A stretch of DNA of 13,740 bases from an uncultured Erysipelotrichaceae bacterium. Its GTDB lineage: Bacteria > Bacillota_I > Bacilli_A > Erysipelotrichales > Coprobacillaceae. The notes below the pieces were generated by a model, which worked only from the letters and a program-made list of their open reading frames with translations, was not told the DNA's origin and did no database searches. The DNA lies in NCBI GenBank assembly GCA_937917505.1, contig CALDMQ010000200.1, positions 1 to 13,740 of the forward strand, in the 5' to 3' direction. Position numbers and translations under genes: made by a program. This document shows, one piece after another, positions 1 to 10,409 of the stretch (positions are counted from its first letter, which is position 1; every line of letters starts with the position of its first letter).

Positions 1-249
1 CAACTCCTCAAATGTTGTAGTTTTGGTGGTGGATGTATCAATGATACAATTATTCATCTAGCAACAAGTCGTCTTGGTTTTGGTGGAGTTGGTTATAGTG
101 GTATGGGTTCATATCATGGTAAAAAGAGCTTTTTAACTTTCTCTCATACATGCAGTATTGTAAAAAAAGCAACTTGGATAGATTTACCTATGCGTTATTA
201 TCCTTATGAAAAATGGAAAGATAAATTAATAAGAATGTTTGTAAAATAA
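1..249 (+). CDS. Aldehyde dehydrogenase, C-terminal end (partial)
   Basis: The 5' end lies outside the window; 82 codons remain and end in TAA. The product is the C-terminal end of an NAD(P)-dependent aldehyde dehydrogenase, which oxidises an aldehyde to its carboxylate in the cytoplasm. The remaining sequence carries the strings GGGCINDTIIHLA, GFGGVGYSGMGSYHGK and TFSHTCSIV, followed by DLPMRYYPY. These match the C-terminal substrate-tunnel and oligomerisation part of the class 3 (ALDH3/YwdH-like) branch of the family. The catalytic Cys and the Rossmann-fold residues are upstream and cannot be checked. The C-terminal tail (EKWKDKLIRMF) is basic and has no long membrane anchor. A strong hairpin terminator begins directly after the stop, so this is the last gene of its transcript and converges on the deacetylase gene. 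Class assignment is good; the physiological substrate is unknown. Confidence 0.9.
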   Translation, partial: QLLKCCSFGGGCINDTIIHLATSRLGFGGVGYSGMGSYHGKKSFLTFSHTCSIVKKATWIDLPMRYYPYEKWKDKLIRMFVK

Positions 250-290
250 AAAAAGCTTGGGTTCAATATCCAAGCTTTCTTGTTTTTATT
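250..290. terminator. Bidirectional rho-independent terminator
   Basis: A perfect 9-bp stem (AAAGCTTGG at 252-260 with CCAAGCTTT at 270-278) encloses a 9-nt loop. On the plus strand it is followed by CTTGTTTTTATT. On the minus strand the stem runs into a T-rich tract, because the plus strand upstream is A-rich (243-254). It therefore can end both the aldehyde dehydrogenase transcript and the convergent deacetylase transcript. Confidence 0.88.
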
Positions 291-315
291 GTATTACTTT
301 TAACTAAGATTTCAA

Positions 316-1740
316 TTAGTTATTCACACCATGATGTGGAGTAAATGATGAATCATCAATACCTCTAAATGTATAACCTAACTTTTGATAGTGTTCAATA
401 ATTTGAGGTAATGCTTGAACAGTTGTATCTTTTGCTTGTGTGTCATGTGCTAGTATCATAATATTATTAGACTTACTAGATGTAGCAGCTCTTACAATTC
501 TTGACACAGACACATTATTACCAGTAGCATCTTCTGTATCTCCATTCCAGTCATAATATTGATAACCTCTGTTTTGGACTTCTTTTACAAGTGTACTCAT
601 AATACCTTTACAATATTTTCTTGATGTCGTGTTTGAAGACCCACCAGGGAAACGAATATATGTTGGTACAAATCCAATTTGTTCCTTAACCATATTTCCT
701 ACTTTTGTTAAATCATCAAAATATGCATCTACAGAAGAATATAATTGTTTATAATTATGAGAATATGTATGCAAACCAATTGTATGTCCTTTTTGATGTG
801 CTTCTTTAATATACTTATTATATTTTTGGCCATTACCTGTCACGAAGAATGTTGCTTTTGCATTATATTTATCTAAAATATCAACAATCTTCTTTGTATT
901 TTCAGATGGTCCATCATCGAATGTTAAATAAACAACTTTTTCACCCGTTGGTTTAATTGTTCCTGTAGATTTCTTATCTACAATTTTTACTGTTCTTTGA
1001 TAAGTATTTTTATTTCCTGATCTATCTGTAACAGTATATGTCACCTTGTATGTTCCAAGTGTAGATAATTTCACTTGACTTGAATCTATTTTTACTTGAG
1101 GTTTTGGATCTCTGTTGTCTCTTGCTGTGACACCTGCTTCATAGTTAGGTCTTCCATTTTGCACAATAACCATATCATCAATACCAGTTAAAATTGGTTT
1201 TTCTGTATCTTTGACAATTTTCGCTTGAATAGTCTTCTCTGTCTTATTTCCTGCTTCATCTTCTACAATAATTGTAACTTCTTGAGTTCCTTCTTTATCA
1301 AACGTATAGTCTTTTTTCCAAGAAACAGTTGTTTTTGTAGAATCTTTAATATTGTCTACAAAATCCTTTGCTTCTACTTTTGCTCCTACTTCTATATCAA
1401 TATCACTTGCTTCAAAAGTTGGTGCTTGTGTATCCACAATCTTTACTTCAAAAGTATATTCTTTATCATTAACTTTATAAGTAATTGGATATTCTCCTAA
1501 TTTATCATTCTTTACTTTTGAAGCATCTATTTCAATATCTTTTAACTCACATTTATTTGTGTCTTTAATAAATGCCTTTGCATCAACCTTCGTATTAATT
1601 TCTACTTCATGATTTTTCACAAATTCAACATAAGGTCTAAAGATGAAAGATACAACTCCAACCACCACTGCGATAATAGTAACTAAAGATACAACTGCTA
1701 CAATAATTCTTTTATAATTTAATTTTCTTTTGTTCATCAT
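316..1740 (-). CDS. Membrane-anchored polysaccharide (peptidoglycan) deacetylase with Ig-like repeats
   Basis: The product is a 474-residue extracytoplasmic NodB-family deacetylase, probably acting on N-acetyl groups of peptidoglycan sugars. A basic N-terminus and a hydrophobic segment (about 11-34) form a membrane anchor; no lipobox is seen. Three Ig-like modules of the DUF5011 type follow at about 37-103, 105-177 and 180-254. Two of them show the D-(E/R)-(A/S)-GN turn. The catalytic domain (about 267-460) has all the expected motifs: TFDDGP at 273-278, HTYSH at 324-328 (metal-binding His324 and His328), RFPGG at 363-367, DWNGD at 397-401 and LAHD at 430-433. The metal-binding triad looks intact, so it should be active. 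ATG ATG starts the frame, after GGGTGG. The gene lies 54 bp downstream of the amidase gene and probably shares its mRNA. The architecture resembles PgdA-like enzymes; the exact substrate (GlcNAc or MurNAc) cannot be read from sequence. Confidence 0.92.
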   Translation of the reverse strand: MMNKRKLNYKRIIVAVVSLVTIIAVVVGVVSFIFRPYVEFVKNHEVEINTKVDAKAFIKDTNKCELKDIEIDASKVKNDKLGEYPITYKVNDKEYTFEVKIVDTQAPTFEASDIDIEVGAKVEAKDFVDNIKDSTKTTVSWKKDYTFDKEGTQEVTIIVEDEAGNKTEKTIQAKIVKDTEKPILTGIDDMVIVQNGRPNYEAGVTARDNRDPKPQVKIDSSQVKLSTLGTYKVTYTVTDRSGNKNTYQRTVKIVDKKSTGTIKPTGEKVVYLTFDDGPSENTKKIVDILDKYNAKATFFVTGNGQKYNKYIKEAHQKGHTIGLHTYSHNYKQLYSSVDAYFDDLTKVGNMVKEQIGFVPTYIRFPGGSSNTTSRKYCKGIMSTLVKEVQNRGYQYYDWNGDTEDATGNNVSVSRIVRAATSSKSNNIMILAHDTQAKDTTVQALPQIIEHYQKLGYTFRGIDDSSFTPHHGVNN

Positions 1741-1794
1741 ATATCTTCACCACCCTGCACCATTATATATTTATTTTGTGTAAAACCTATGAAT

Positions 1795-2541
1795 TTAATT
1801 TATTTTTTCATACATTTTTAAAATACCTTTAGCAATAGACTTCGCTAACCTCTTTAAATGAGCATCATTTGATAAATAGTCATAATCTTTACCATTAATA
1901 TAACCAAGCTCAATCAATACTGATGGTACTGAATTATCTCTTAAAACTTGTAAATGTTTCCCCGGAAAAACACCTCGATTTTGTGATAAATTTAAGCTTT
2001 CAATTTGAGTTGAAATATTCTTTGCAAGAGTTTGACTTTCATCATTTCTCACATACACTTCAAAACCTGAAATATCATTCGTTTGATCAAATGCATTCAC
2101 ATGAATAGAAACAAAATAATCTGCTTGATACTTTTGGCTCATACTTGCTCTTTGTTTTAAATCACTAATCTTATTATTAGAATCTATAGTTTCATCAGTT
2201 TCTCTTGTCATAACAACATTTACATTATGATCTTCCAATTCACTCTGAACTATTTGTGCAACTTTTAAATCTATATCTTTTTCATAAAGATTTCCTCTTA
2301 TTGCACCTACATCAACTCCTCCATGACCTGGATCCAAAACAACTGTTCCAATAGCTTCTTTTGGCTTTTCAGTTTCAACTTTTATCACATCACCACTTTG
2401 AAAAAAATTCATAAATTCGCTAATTACAAATGTAAAACTTTTATATATACCAAAAAGGAGTGCAATGACAACAAATAATGCAATAAAAATTCTATTCCAC
2501 TTAACTCTTAATTTCTTCTTTTTTCTTCTCTTTTTCGACAT
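1795..2541 (-). CDS. N-acetylmuramoyl-L-alanine amidase (Amidase_3, CwlD-like)
   Basis: The product is a 248-residue Zn-dependent amidase that cuts the bond between MurNAc and L-Ala of the stem peptide. A strongly basic N-terminus (SKKRRKKKK) precedes one membrane helix (about 18-41), so the enzyme is anchored with its catalytic domain outside. The Amidase_3 domain spans about 65-245. It has DPGHGG (zinc ligand His73), the YEKD segment (Glu87), SIHVNA (His147) and ELGYI (catalytic Glu211), so the active site is complete. Size and layout match CwlD, the sporulation cortex amidase, rather than large autolysins: there are no SH3 or LysM binding modules. ATG follows AAAGAGG with good spacing. It sits between the atp terminator and the deacetylase gene. 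I could not find a convincing promoter of its own in the 95-bp gap, so read-through from atp is possible. A vegetative cell-separation amidase is the main alternative. Confidence 0.92.
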   Translation of the reverse strand: MSKKRRKKKKLRVKWNRIFIALFVVIALLFGIYKSFTFVISEFMNFFQSGDVIKVETEKPKEAIGTVVLDPGHGGVDVGAIRGNLYEKDIDLKVAQIVQSELEDHNVNVVMTRETDETIDSNNKISDLKQRASMSQKYQADYFVSIHVNAFDQTNDISGFEVYVRNDESQTLAKNISTQIESLNLSQNRGVFPGKHLQVLRDNSVPSVLIELGYINGKDYDYLSNDAHLKRLAKSIAKGILKMYEKIN

Positions 2542-2610
2542 TATTTTTTACCTCTTTGTCTACTCTATCACTTTTTTGAATAAAAGAAAAGAAATTTGTT
2601 TCACATAAAT

Positions 2611-2636
2611 CAAAAGAAAAAGCCCTTATTTCAGGG

Positions 2637-2638
<2 letters not shown>
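2611..2638 (-). terminator. Terminator of the atp operon
   Basis: Reading the minus strand, AGCCCT (2633-2638) pairs with AGGGCT (2621-2626) around a 6-nt loop, followed by TTTTCTTTTG. The 6-bp stem is short but GC-rich for this DNA. The atpC stop codon TAG (2637-2639) overlaps the 5' arm, so the operon ends with no spare sequence. It may be leaky, which would feed the amidase gene. Confidence 0.75.
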
Positions 2639-6820
<4,182 letters not shown>

Positions 6821-6828
6821 GACTCCAC

Positions 6829-7359
6829 CTACTTTCTTAAAAGTTCTTGTCTGAGTGATTCTAATTTATATGAAAGTGAATCATCATACACATGATTACG
6901 AATTTCAACTTTAATTCCACCAATTAAACTTTCATCAATAACCAAATTTAACTTCACTTTCTTCTTTTCCTTTTGACTCATTGCCACTTCAATCTTTTCA
7001 ATATCCTCATCATTCATTGGATAAGCACTATAAACCTTACCAACTTCAATACCTAAATATTCATAACATAAAGATTGAAACTGATCACAAATGCTTAAAA
7101 TATCATTCATTCTTCTTTTCTTAATCAATAATAATAAGAAGTTATAAACATACTCTTGCACTTGTCCAAGAAAAGCTTTCTTCATCACATCATTTTTATT
7201 CTCATCATTAATACCAACATGACAAAAAAACTGTACAAAAGATTGGTCTTGAAAAACTTCTTGAACTTTTAACATATCTTGTTGATATGTTTCAACTGCA
7301 TTTTCTTCTTTAGCCAAATCAAATAGAGATTCAGCATACACCTTTGCAACTGTATTCAT
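6829..7359 (-). CDS. atpH: ATP synthase F1 subunit delta
   Basis: The product is the delta (OSCP-like) subunit of the peripheral stalk, joining the b dimer to the top of F1. Its 176 residues are usual for the family. The N-terminal helical domain begins [16 protein letters not shown]. The C-terminal part holds the conserved stretch [29 protein letters not shown], which is the family's hallmark. The middle is poorly conserved and rich in Lys and Glu. Its ATG overlaps the atpF stop as TAATG (one shared base), with AAGG some ten bases upstream inside atpF, so the two are translationally coupled and made in related amounts. No oddities are seen. Confidence 0.96.
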   Translation of the reverse strand: MNTVAKVYAESLFDLAKEENAVETYQQDMLKVQEVFQDQSFVQFFCHVGINDENKNDVMKKAFLGQVQEYVYNFLLLLIKKRRMNDILSICDQFQSLCYEYLGIEVGKVYSAYPMNDEDIEKIEVAMSQKEKKKVKLNLVIDESLIGGIKVEIRNHVYDDSLSYKLESLRQELLRK

Positions 7360-7859
7360 TAGTTCACAACCTTTTTAACAAAATCTTCAACCATTTCTTG
7401 ATTTTTTGTTGTATTCATATCTTTTGCAACAATCTTAGATGCAATTTCAATTGCAACGTTGACCATTTCTTCTTTCATTTCTTCTTTTGCCTGTTGTTTT
7501 TCTGCTTCGATTTCTCTTTGTGCTTGATCAATTTTTGCTGTAGCCTCTGCTTTCGCTTTTTCAACAATACGCACTTTTAAAGCATCTGATTTTGCTTTTT
7601 CCACAATATCACGATATTCTTTTGCACTTTCACGTGCTTGTTGTTCACTTTCTAACATATATGTTTTTGCTTTTTCATTCATTTCTTTGGCTTCATTGAT
7701 TTGTGATTCAATAAAATTTGCTCTTTTTGCAAAATACTCTTGCATTGGAACCCATAAAAATTTCTTAAAAACCAATAACAATACACCTGTTGAACATAAT
7801 TGAATAATTAAAGTTGCTATATTGGGGAATAACTTTCCTGCTACATCTACATCTATCAT
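7359..7859 (-). CDS. atpF: ATP synthase Fo subunit b
   Basis: The product is the peripheral-stalk subunit b, a membrane-anchored dimer that holds F1 still while the rotor turns. It has 166 residues: one N-terminal membrane helix (about 12-33, with a FPNIATLIIQLCSTGVLLLVF core), the typical KKFLWVPMQEYFAKR junction, then a long charged helix (about 40-150) full of Ala, Glu and Lys that forms the right-handed coiled coil. The C-terminal end (MVEDFVKKVV) should contact delta. The single-b layout is that of ordinary Firmicutes, with no second b or b'. GAGGAGG precedes the ATG at good spacing, 23 bp after atpE. The stop overlaps the atpH start. Confidence 0.96.
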   Translation of the reverse strand: MIDVDVAGKLFPNIATLIIQLCSTGVLLLVFKKFLWVPMQEYFAKRANFIESQINEAKEMNEKAKTYMLESEQQARESAKEYRDIVEKAKSDALKVRIVEKAKAEATAKIDQAQREIEAEKQQAKEEMKEEMVNVAIEIASKIVAKDMNTTKNQEMVEDFVKKVVN

Positions 7860-7882
7860 TTTTATTCCTCCTCAAACATATT

Positions 7883-8125
7883 CTATAAATATAATGCTGG
7901 GAATACGAAGATTAAGATAATAGAAATCAATAACCCATAAATAGCTACTGTTTCTGATAAGGCAATCCCTAAAATCATCATTGTACGAATTTTACCTTCT
8001 GCTTCAGGATTTCTCCCAACAGCTTCTACAGCCTTACTCGCTGCAATTCCTTCACCAATTCCTGTACCTAATCCGGCAACAACTGCAATACCTGCTGCAA
8101 TTGCAATTAAACCTAAATCTGTCAT
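7883..8125 (-). CDS. atpE: ATP synthase Fo subunit c (rotor ring), with a two-carboxylate ion site
   Basis: The product is the 80-residue rotor-ring subunit: two membrane helices (about 5-27 and 47-75) with the polar loop GRNPEAEGK between them. Helix 1 has the glycine-rich GLGTGIGEGIAASKAVEAVGRNPEA. Helix 2 holds the ion-carrying carboxylate Glu58 in ALSETVAIYG. Unusually, helix 1 also has a glutamate, Glu25, where Na+-type c subunits mostly have Gln and many H+ types have Asn or a small residue. In Ilyobacter tartaricus numbering these are positions 32 and 65, with Thr at 66 and Tyr at 70. This two-carboxylate pattern is known from Na+-coupled Fusobacterium rotors, but position 67 is Val rather than Thr, so ion choice is uncertain. 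GTGGAGG precedes the ATG. Identity is very sure. Confidence 0.97.
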   Translation of the reverse strand: MTDLGLIAIAAGIAVVAGLGTGIGEGIAASKAVEAVGRNPEAEGKIRTMMILGIALSETVAIYGLLISIILIFVFPALYL

Positions 8126-8167
8126 TTTTTATACCTCCACTATTTTTTCAATTTTTATCTTTACTAG

Positions 8168-8827
8168 CTATTCTGCTTCAATTGAAATCAAAATACTAGA
8201 TAAAGTCACAAAGACTAATGTTTGAATGCACCCAGAGAATATGTCAAAATACGCATGTAACACCGGTGCAATCACAGGACCAAAAATATTAACTGGAACA
8301 CTGATTAACCCTGAAAGCCACCCAGTAAAACTATAAACAAGTCCCATTAAAATAGTCCCACTTAAAATATTACCAAACAAACGCATTGATAAAGAAATGA
8401 GTGGTGCTAAAGTCCCCAGTAAGTTTGTAGGCGGCCAAACTAACTCTTTAAAATATGTCCATCCACCTTTTTTCTTCAACGCATTCCATTGAATTAACAC
8501 AAAAGTAATCAATGTTAAAGCTAAGGTAATTGAAAAGTTAGATGTTGGTGAATCAAAACCAATTAATCCACTTAAGTTTGCACATATTAAATAAACAAAT
8601 AACATTGCAAAATATGGATAATAACTCTTTTCAAATTGTGATGGCATAATAGATTTCATATAATTATAAATCATTTCTACCCCTGTTTCACAAACCAAAA
8701 CAATACCTTTAGGTTTTTCTAAAGGATTACTTGCCATAACTTTCTTACCTACATAAATAAAGAATATTCCTAAAGCGAACATAATAATTAAAGAAAATAT
8801 CAATTCTACTTGTATTGTTATATGCAT
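8168..8827 (-). CDS. atpB: ATP synthase Fo subunit a (ion channel stator)
   Basis: The product is the integral membrane stator subunit that provides the two ion half-channels against the c-ring. It has 219 residues, on the short side for the family, mostly because the N-terminal region before the first helix is brief. The essential arginine is Arg149 in SMRLFGNILSG. The last helix contains HAYFDIFSGCIQTLVFVTLSS (about 191-211), with the conserved Gln202. Hydrophobic helices lie at about 8-27, 72-90, 98-115, 136-166 and 183-216. The ATG follows AAAGGAGGTG and is immediately adjacent to the atpI stop, so the ribosome site is within the last codons of atpI. A 42-bp gap separates it from atpE. 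No frame damage is seen. Confidence 0.96.
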   Translation of the reverse strand: MHITIQVELIFSLIIMFALGIFFIYVGKKVMASNPLEKPKGIVLVCETGVEMIYNYMKSIMPSQFEKSYYPYFAMLFVYLICANLSGLIGFDSPTSNFSITLALTLITFVLIQWNALKKKGGWTYFKELVWPPTNLLGTLAPLISLSMRLFGNILSGTILMGLVYSFTGWLSGLISVPVNIFGPVIAPVLHAYFDIFSGCIQTLVFVTLSSILISIEAE

Positions 8828-9187
8828 CTACTCACCTCCTTTATGGACATAACCTTCAAAATATATCGACAACTTTGTGACCATATAACCTAAAAATACA
8901 CCTATAAGATGAACATAAGGTGACTTTATAGCAATAACAAATCCCAAAGCATATAAAGCTAATTTTAATAAAAACATTCCACTGACAATCACAACTGACA
9001 TAGAATATTTTAATATACCATCAGTCATTTTAATAATTAATAAAAAAACAATAACATTAATAACATAACCCAAAACAAATCCTAAGAAATAAGATATATC
9101 TTTTGTTATGATACCAAGTATAAGCATCAAAAGACTACCTATAATCGCTATATAAACAGACCTCTTTACAACAGTATTTTCATTCAT
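8828..9187 (-). CDS. atpI: ATP synthase accessory membrane protein AtpI (subunit I)
   Basis: The product is 119 residues with four predicted membrane helices (about 11-28, 31-52, 63-87 and 91-111) and short charged ends. It fits the ATP synthase subunit I family (ATP-synt_I) by size, topology and its place just before atpB. In other bacteria AtpI helps c-ring assembly, which is best documented for Na+-type rotors; a role in Mg2+ supply has also been proposed. The frame overlaps the end of atpZ by eight bases, with AGGAG ahead of its ATG. Its last codons (KGGE) are made from the atpB ribosome site. Sequence in this family is very divergent, so the name rests largely on context. Confidence 0.85.
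   Translation of the reverse strand: MNENTVVKRSVYIAIIGSLLMLILGIITKDISYFLGFVLGYVINVIVFLLIIKMTDGILKYSMSVVIVSGMFLLKLALYALGFVIAIKSPYVHLIGVFLGYMVTKLSIYFEGYVHKGGE
8834..8842 (-). promoter_or_regulatory. Ribosome site of atpB inside atpI
   Basis: On the minus strand, AAAGGAGGT forms a near-ideal Shine-Dalgarno sequence while also encoding the end of AtpI (KGGE). The atpI TAG and atpB ATG are then directly joined. Ribosomes ending atpI can restart at once on atpB. Confidence 0.85.
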
Positions 9188-9362
9188 TTTTAACTCCTAA
9201 TAGCAATTTCATCACATAAACAAATGCAAATAATATTCCTAATAATATACATATCGGTTGACTTTGAAAATAATCATCTAAGCTTATTCCTATATAGATA
9301 CAAATAAGAAAAGATCCAATAACTCTCAATCCCAATTCTAAAGCACAAATGGTTTCCTCCAT
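9180..9362 (-). CDS. atpZ: ATP synthase accessory protein AtpZ (AtpZ/AtpI family), first gene of the operon
   Basis: The product is a 60-residue membrane protein with two helices (about 11-27 and 36-55) separated by a GISLDDYFQSQP turn. That turn matches the family pattern in which an acidic LD pair and a later Pro sit between the helices. AtpZ-like proteins open many Firmicutes atp operons and are thought to aid assembly or divalent-cation supply; they are not part of the core enzyme. The start is odd: ATG at 9362 has no ribosome site upstream, and the predicted transcription start lies only about 10 bases away. A good GGAGG lies just inside the frame (codons 1-3). The mRNA may be read in near-leaderless fashion, or a rare start a few codons later may be used. 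It ends in TGA inside atpI. Confidence 0.8.
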   Translation of the reverse strand: MEETICALELGLRVIGSFLICIYIGISLDDYFQSQPICILLGILFAFVYVMKLLLGVKNE

Positions 9363-9378
9363 ATTTTTTGTCTAATAA

Positions 9379-9407
9379 ATTATAACAAAATCTTAAATAA
9401 ATTTCCA
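9379..9407 (-). promoter_or_regulatory. Promoter of the atp operon (extended -10)
   Basis: On the minus strand, TGGAAA (9402-9407, 4 of 6 to TTGACA) is followed after 17 bp by TATAAT (9379-9384), preceded by TG one base away (TGTTATAAT). This is a consensus extended -10 SigA-type promoter. Transcription would start near 9371-9373, leaving about ten bases before the atpZ ATG. Confidence 0.78.
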
Positions 9408-9429
9408 TTCATATATGTCTATCTTTGAC

Positions 9430-9451
9430 AAGTTTATACGAGTATAGACTT
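9430..9451. promoter_or_regulatory. 22-bp imperfect palindrome upstream of the atp promoter
   Basis: The arms AAGTTTATAC and GTATAGACTT are inverted around a 2-bp centre, with one mismatched pair in ten. Its centre lies about 68 bp before the predicted start of atp transcription and its edge is 22 bp from the -35. This is a suitable place for a dimeric activator. It is not a catabolite (cre) site by pattern. No regulator can be named. Confidence 0.4.
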
Positions 9452-9472
9452 CTTAAAAAGTTGTTTTCCTAT

Positions 9473-9498
9473 AAAAAAAGCATATCATAATGATACAC
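9473..9498 (-). terminator. Putative terminator between upp and atp
   Basis: On the minus strand, GTGTATC (9492-9498) can pair with GATATGC (9480-9486), including two G-T pairs, around a 5-nt loop. Seven T follow directly (plus-strand A at 9473-9479). The stem is weak but the T-tract is perfect, so it plausibly ends transcripts coming from upp or from the small promoter at 9694-9723. Confidence 0.55.
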
Positions 9499-9535
9499 TT
9501 CTTTACTTTGTATAAGCTTTATCTAAATAGATGTC

Positions 9536-9562
9536 TTAACAAAAATATAATGTTTTCAACAC
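9536..9562 (-). CDS. Tiny ORF (8 codons) behind a perfect ribosome site
   Basis: AAAGGAGG (9569-9576) is followed after six bases by GTG, giving the peptide MLKTLYFC and then TAA. The ribosome site is as good as any in the window, but the frame is only eight codons. It may be a short leader-type peptide or the surviving start of a decayed gene. I know no family for it. Confidence 0.2.
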   Translation of the reverse strand: MLKTLYFC

Positions 9563-9606
9563 AAATAGCCTCCTTTTATTCCATATCTAGTACAATTTCC
9601 TCATTT

Positions 9607-9669
9607 TTAAGTAATTATCTGTATAAGAAATAAAGTTGCTATTGTTGCAATAAAAATTCTAGATTTCAT
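9607..9669 (-). CDS. Tiny hydrophobic ORF (20 codons)
   Basis: The ATG frame begins MKSR and continues with sixteen almost wholly hydrophobic residues (IFIATIATLFLIQIIT), then TAA. It could form a single membrane helix. A weak GGTAAAG lies before the ATG, and a good predicted promoter lies 25-54 bases upstream of it. Small hydrophobic peptides of this kind occur among type I toxins and membrane regulators. It could equally be chance in AT-rich DNA or the remnant of a signal peptide. Confidence 0.25.
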   Translation of the reverse strand: MKSRIFIATIATLFLIQIIT

Positions 9670-9693
9670 TTCTTTACCATTAATCTAAATAGC

Positions 9694-9723
9694 ATTACAT
9701 GATTTAACTTTCTACTTTGCCAA
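9694..9723 (-). promoter_or_regulatory. Predicted promoter in the upp-atpZ gap
   Basis: On the minus strand, TTGGCA (9718-9723, 5 of 6) and TGTAAT (9694-9699, 5 of 6) are separated by 18 bp. Transcription would start near 9687 and, if it stopped at the hairpin ending at 9473, would give an RNA of about 215 bases covering both tiny ORFs. Confidence 0.45.
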
Positions 9724-9754
9724 AAGTCTGAAATAATCTATACAAGATTCCTCT

Positions 9755-10381
9755 TTAATCATCAGTCCCAAATAAACGATCACCAGCATCTCCTAAGCCT
9801 GGGACAATATAACCTTTTTCATTCAATTTTTCATCTAATGCTGCAACGACCAAATCAACATCTGGATGATCTCTTTCAATCACAGCAATCCCTTCAGGAG
9901 CCGCAACCAAGCATGCTAATTTAATATGTTTCGCACCTCTTTTTTTAATATTTTCTAACGCTGCACTTGCACTACCCCCTGTTGCTAACATTGGATCTAC
10001 AACTATCACATCAGCTTCTGGTAAACATGCTGGGAATTTTGCATAGTATTCTTCCGGTTCTAATGTTTCTTCATTTCTAGCCATCCCAATATGTCCTACT
10101 TTAGCTGTTGGGATAATTGTCTTAAAACCATCAACTAACCCTAATCCTGCTCTTAGGATTGGTACTAATATGATTGGTCGTACAAGTTCTTTTCCTGTCA
10201 TTTGACAAATAGGTGTTTCAATTTCTTTGTTTTTTGTAGGTAAATTTCTTGTCACTTCATATGCCATTAACATAGCGACTTCATCTAAGTTTTGTCTAAA
10301 TTCTTTTGTTCCTGTATTTTTATTTCTCATAATTGTTAATTTGTGTTCAATTAACGGATGATTTAAAATTGTTGTTGCCAT
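9755..10381 (-). CDS. upp: Uracil phosphoribosyltransferase
   Basis: The product is a cytoplasmic pyrimidine-salvage enzyme that makes UMP and pyrophosphate from uracil and PRPP. Its 208 residues match the family length almost exactly. The PRPP-binding loop is [11 protein letters not shown] (127-137) and the uracil-binding C-terminal segment is [16 protein letters not shown] (191-206). [15 protein letters not shown] (71-85) is also typical. GAGGAG precedes the ATG. It has its own promoter in the 68-bp gap after the LysR gene. The neighbouring order upp then atp is the same as in Bacillus subtilis. I saw no PyrR-type attenuator hairpins in its short leader. Whether its transcript runs into atp depends on the weak terminator at 9473-9498. 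Identity is very sure. Confidence 0.97.
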   Translation of the reverse strand: MATTILNHPLIEHKLTIMRNKNTGTKEFRQNLDEVAMLMAYEVTRNLPTKNKEIETPICQMTGKELVRPIILVPILRAGLGLVDGFKTIIPTAKVGHIGMARNEETLEPEEYYAKFPACLPEADVIVVDPMLATGGSASAALENIKKRGAKHIKLACLVAAPEGIAVIERDHPDVDLVVAALDEKLNEKGYIVPGLGDAGDRLFGTDD

Positions 10382-10409
10382 TATATACTCCTCTTTTCTT
10401 GTTTTTATT

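Larger units (their letters stand above)
9363..9754. other. 390-bp gap between upp and atpZ
   Basis: There is no normal-length gene on either strand. Reading the minus strand from upp toward atp, the gap holds a predicted promoter (9694-9723), a 20-codon hydrophobic ORF (9607-9669), an 8-codon ORF behind a strong ribosome site (9536-9562), a hairpin with a T-tract (9473-9498), a 22-bp palindrome (9430-9451) and the atp promoter (9379-9407). The elements are listed separately. The order suggests a short transcript between upp and atp, but nothing here is proven. Confidence 0.6.

Noticed and set aside
301..322. 7-bp inverted repeat TAACTAA/TTAGTTA at the end of the deacetylase gene
   Set aside because: All A/T except one pair and not followed by a T-tract. 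The strong hairpin at 252-278 already serves as terminator.
1225..1500. Plus-strand frame opposite the deacetylase gene, rich in Phe, Cys and Asn
   Set aside because: Composition is that of an antisense reading of Lys/Glu-rich Ig-like repeats. It has no ribosome site.
2542..2620. Promoter for the amidase gene (TTGATT with several T-rich hexamers)
   Set aside because: No hexamer at 16-18 bp scores above three matches to TATAAT. I could not support any pairing.
9490..9633. Plus-strand ATG ORF of 47 codons in the upp-atpZ gap
   Set aside because: It has no ribosome site, no convincing promoter and low-complexity Ser/Leu/Ile/Tyr composition. It runs antisense to the better-supported elements, so chance is the simpler explanation.
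9735..9749. Hairpin AATCT/AGATT just after upp as the upp terminator
   Set aside because: Only a 5-bp AT-rich stem, followed by ATTTCAG without a T-run. The hairpin at 9473-9498 is better.
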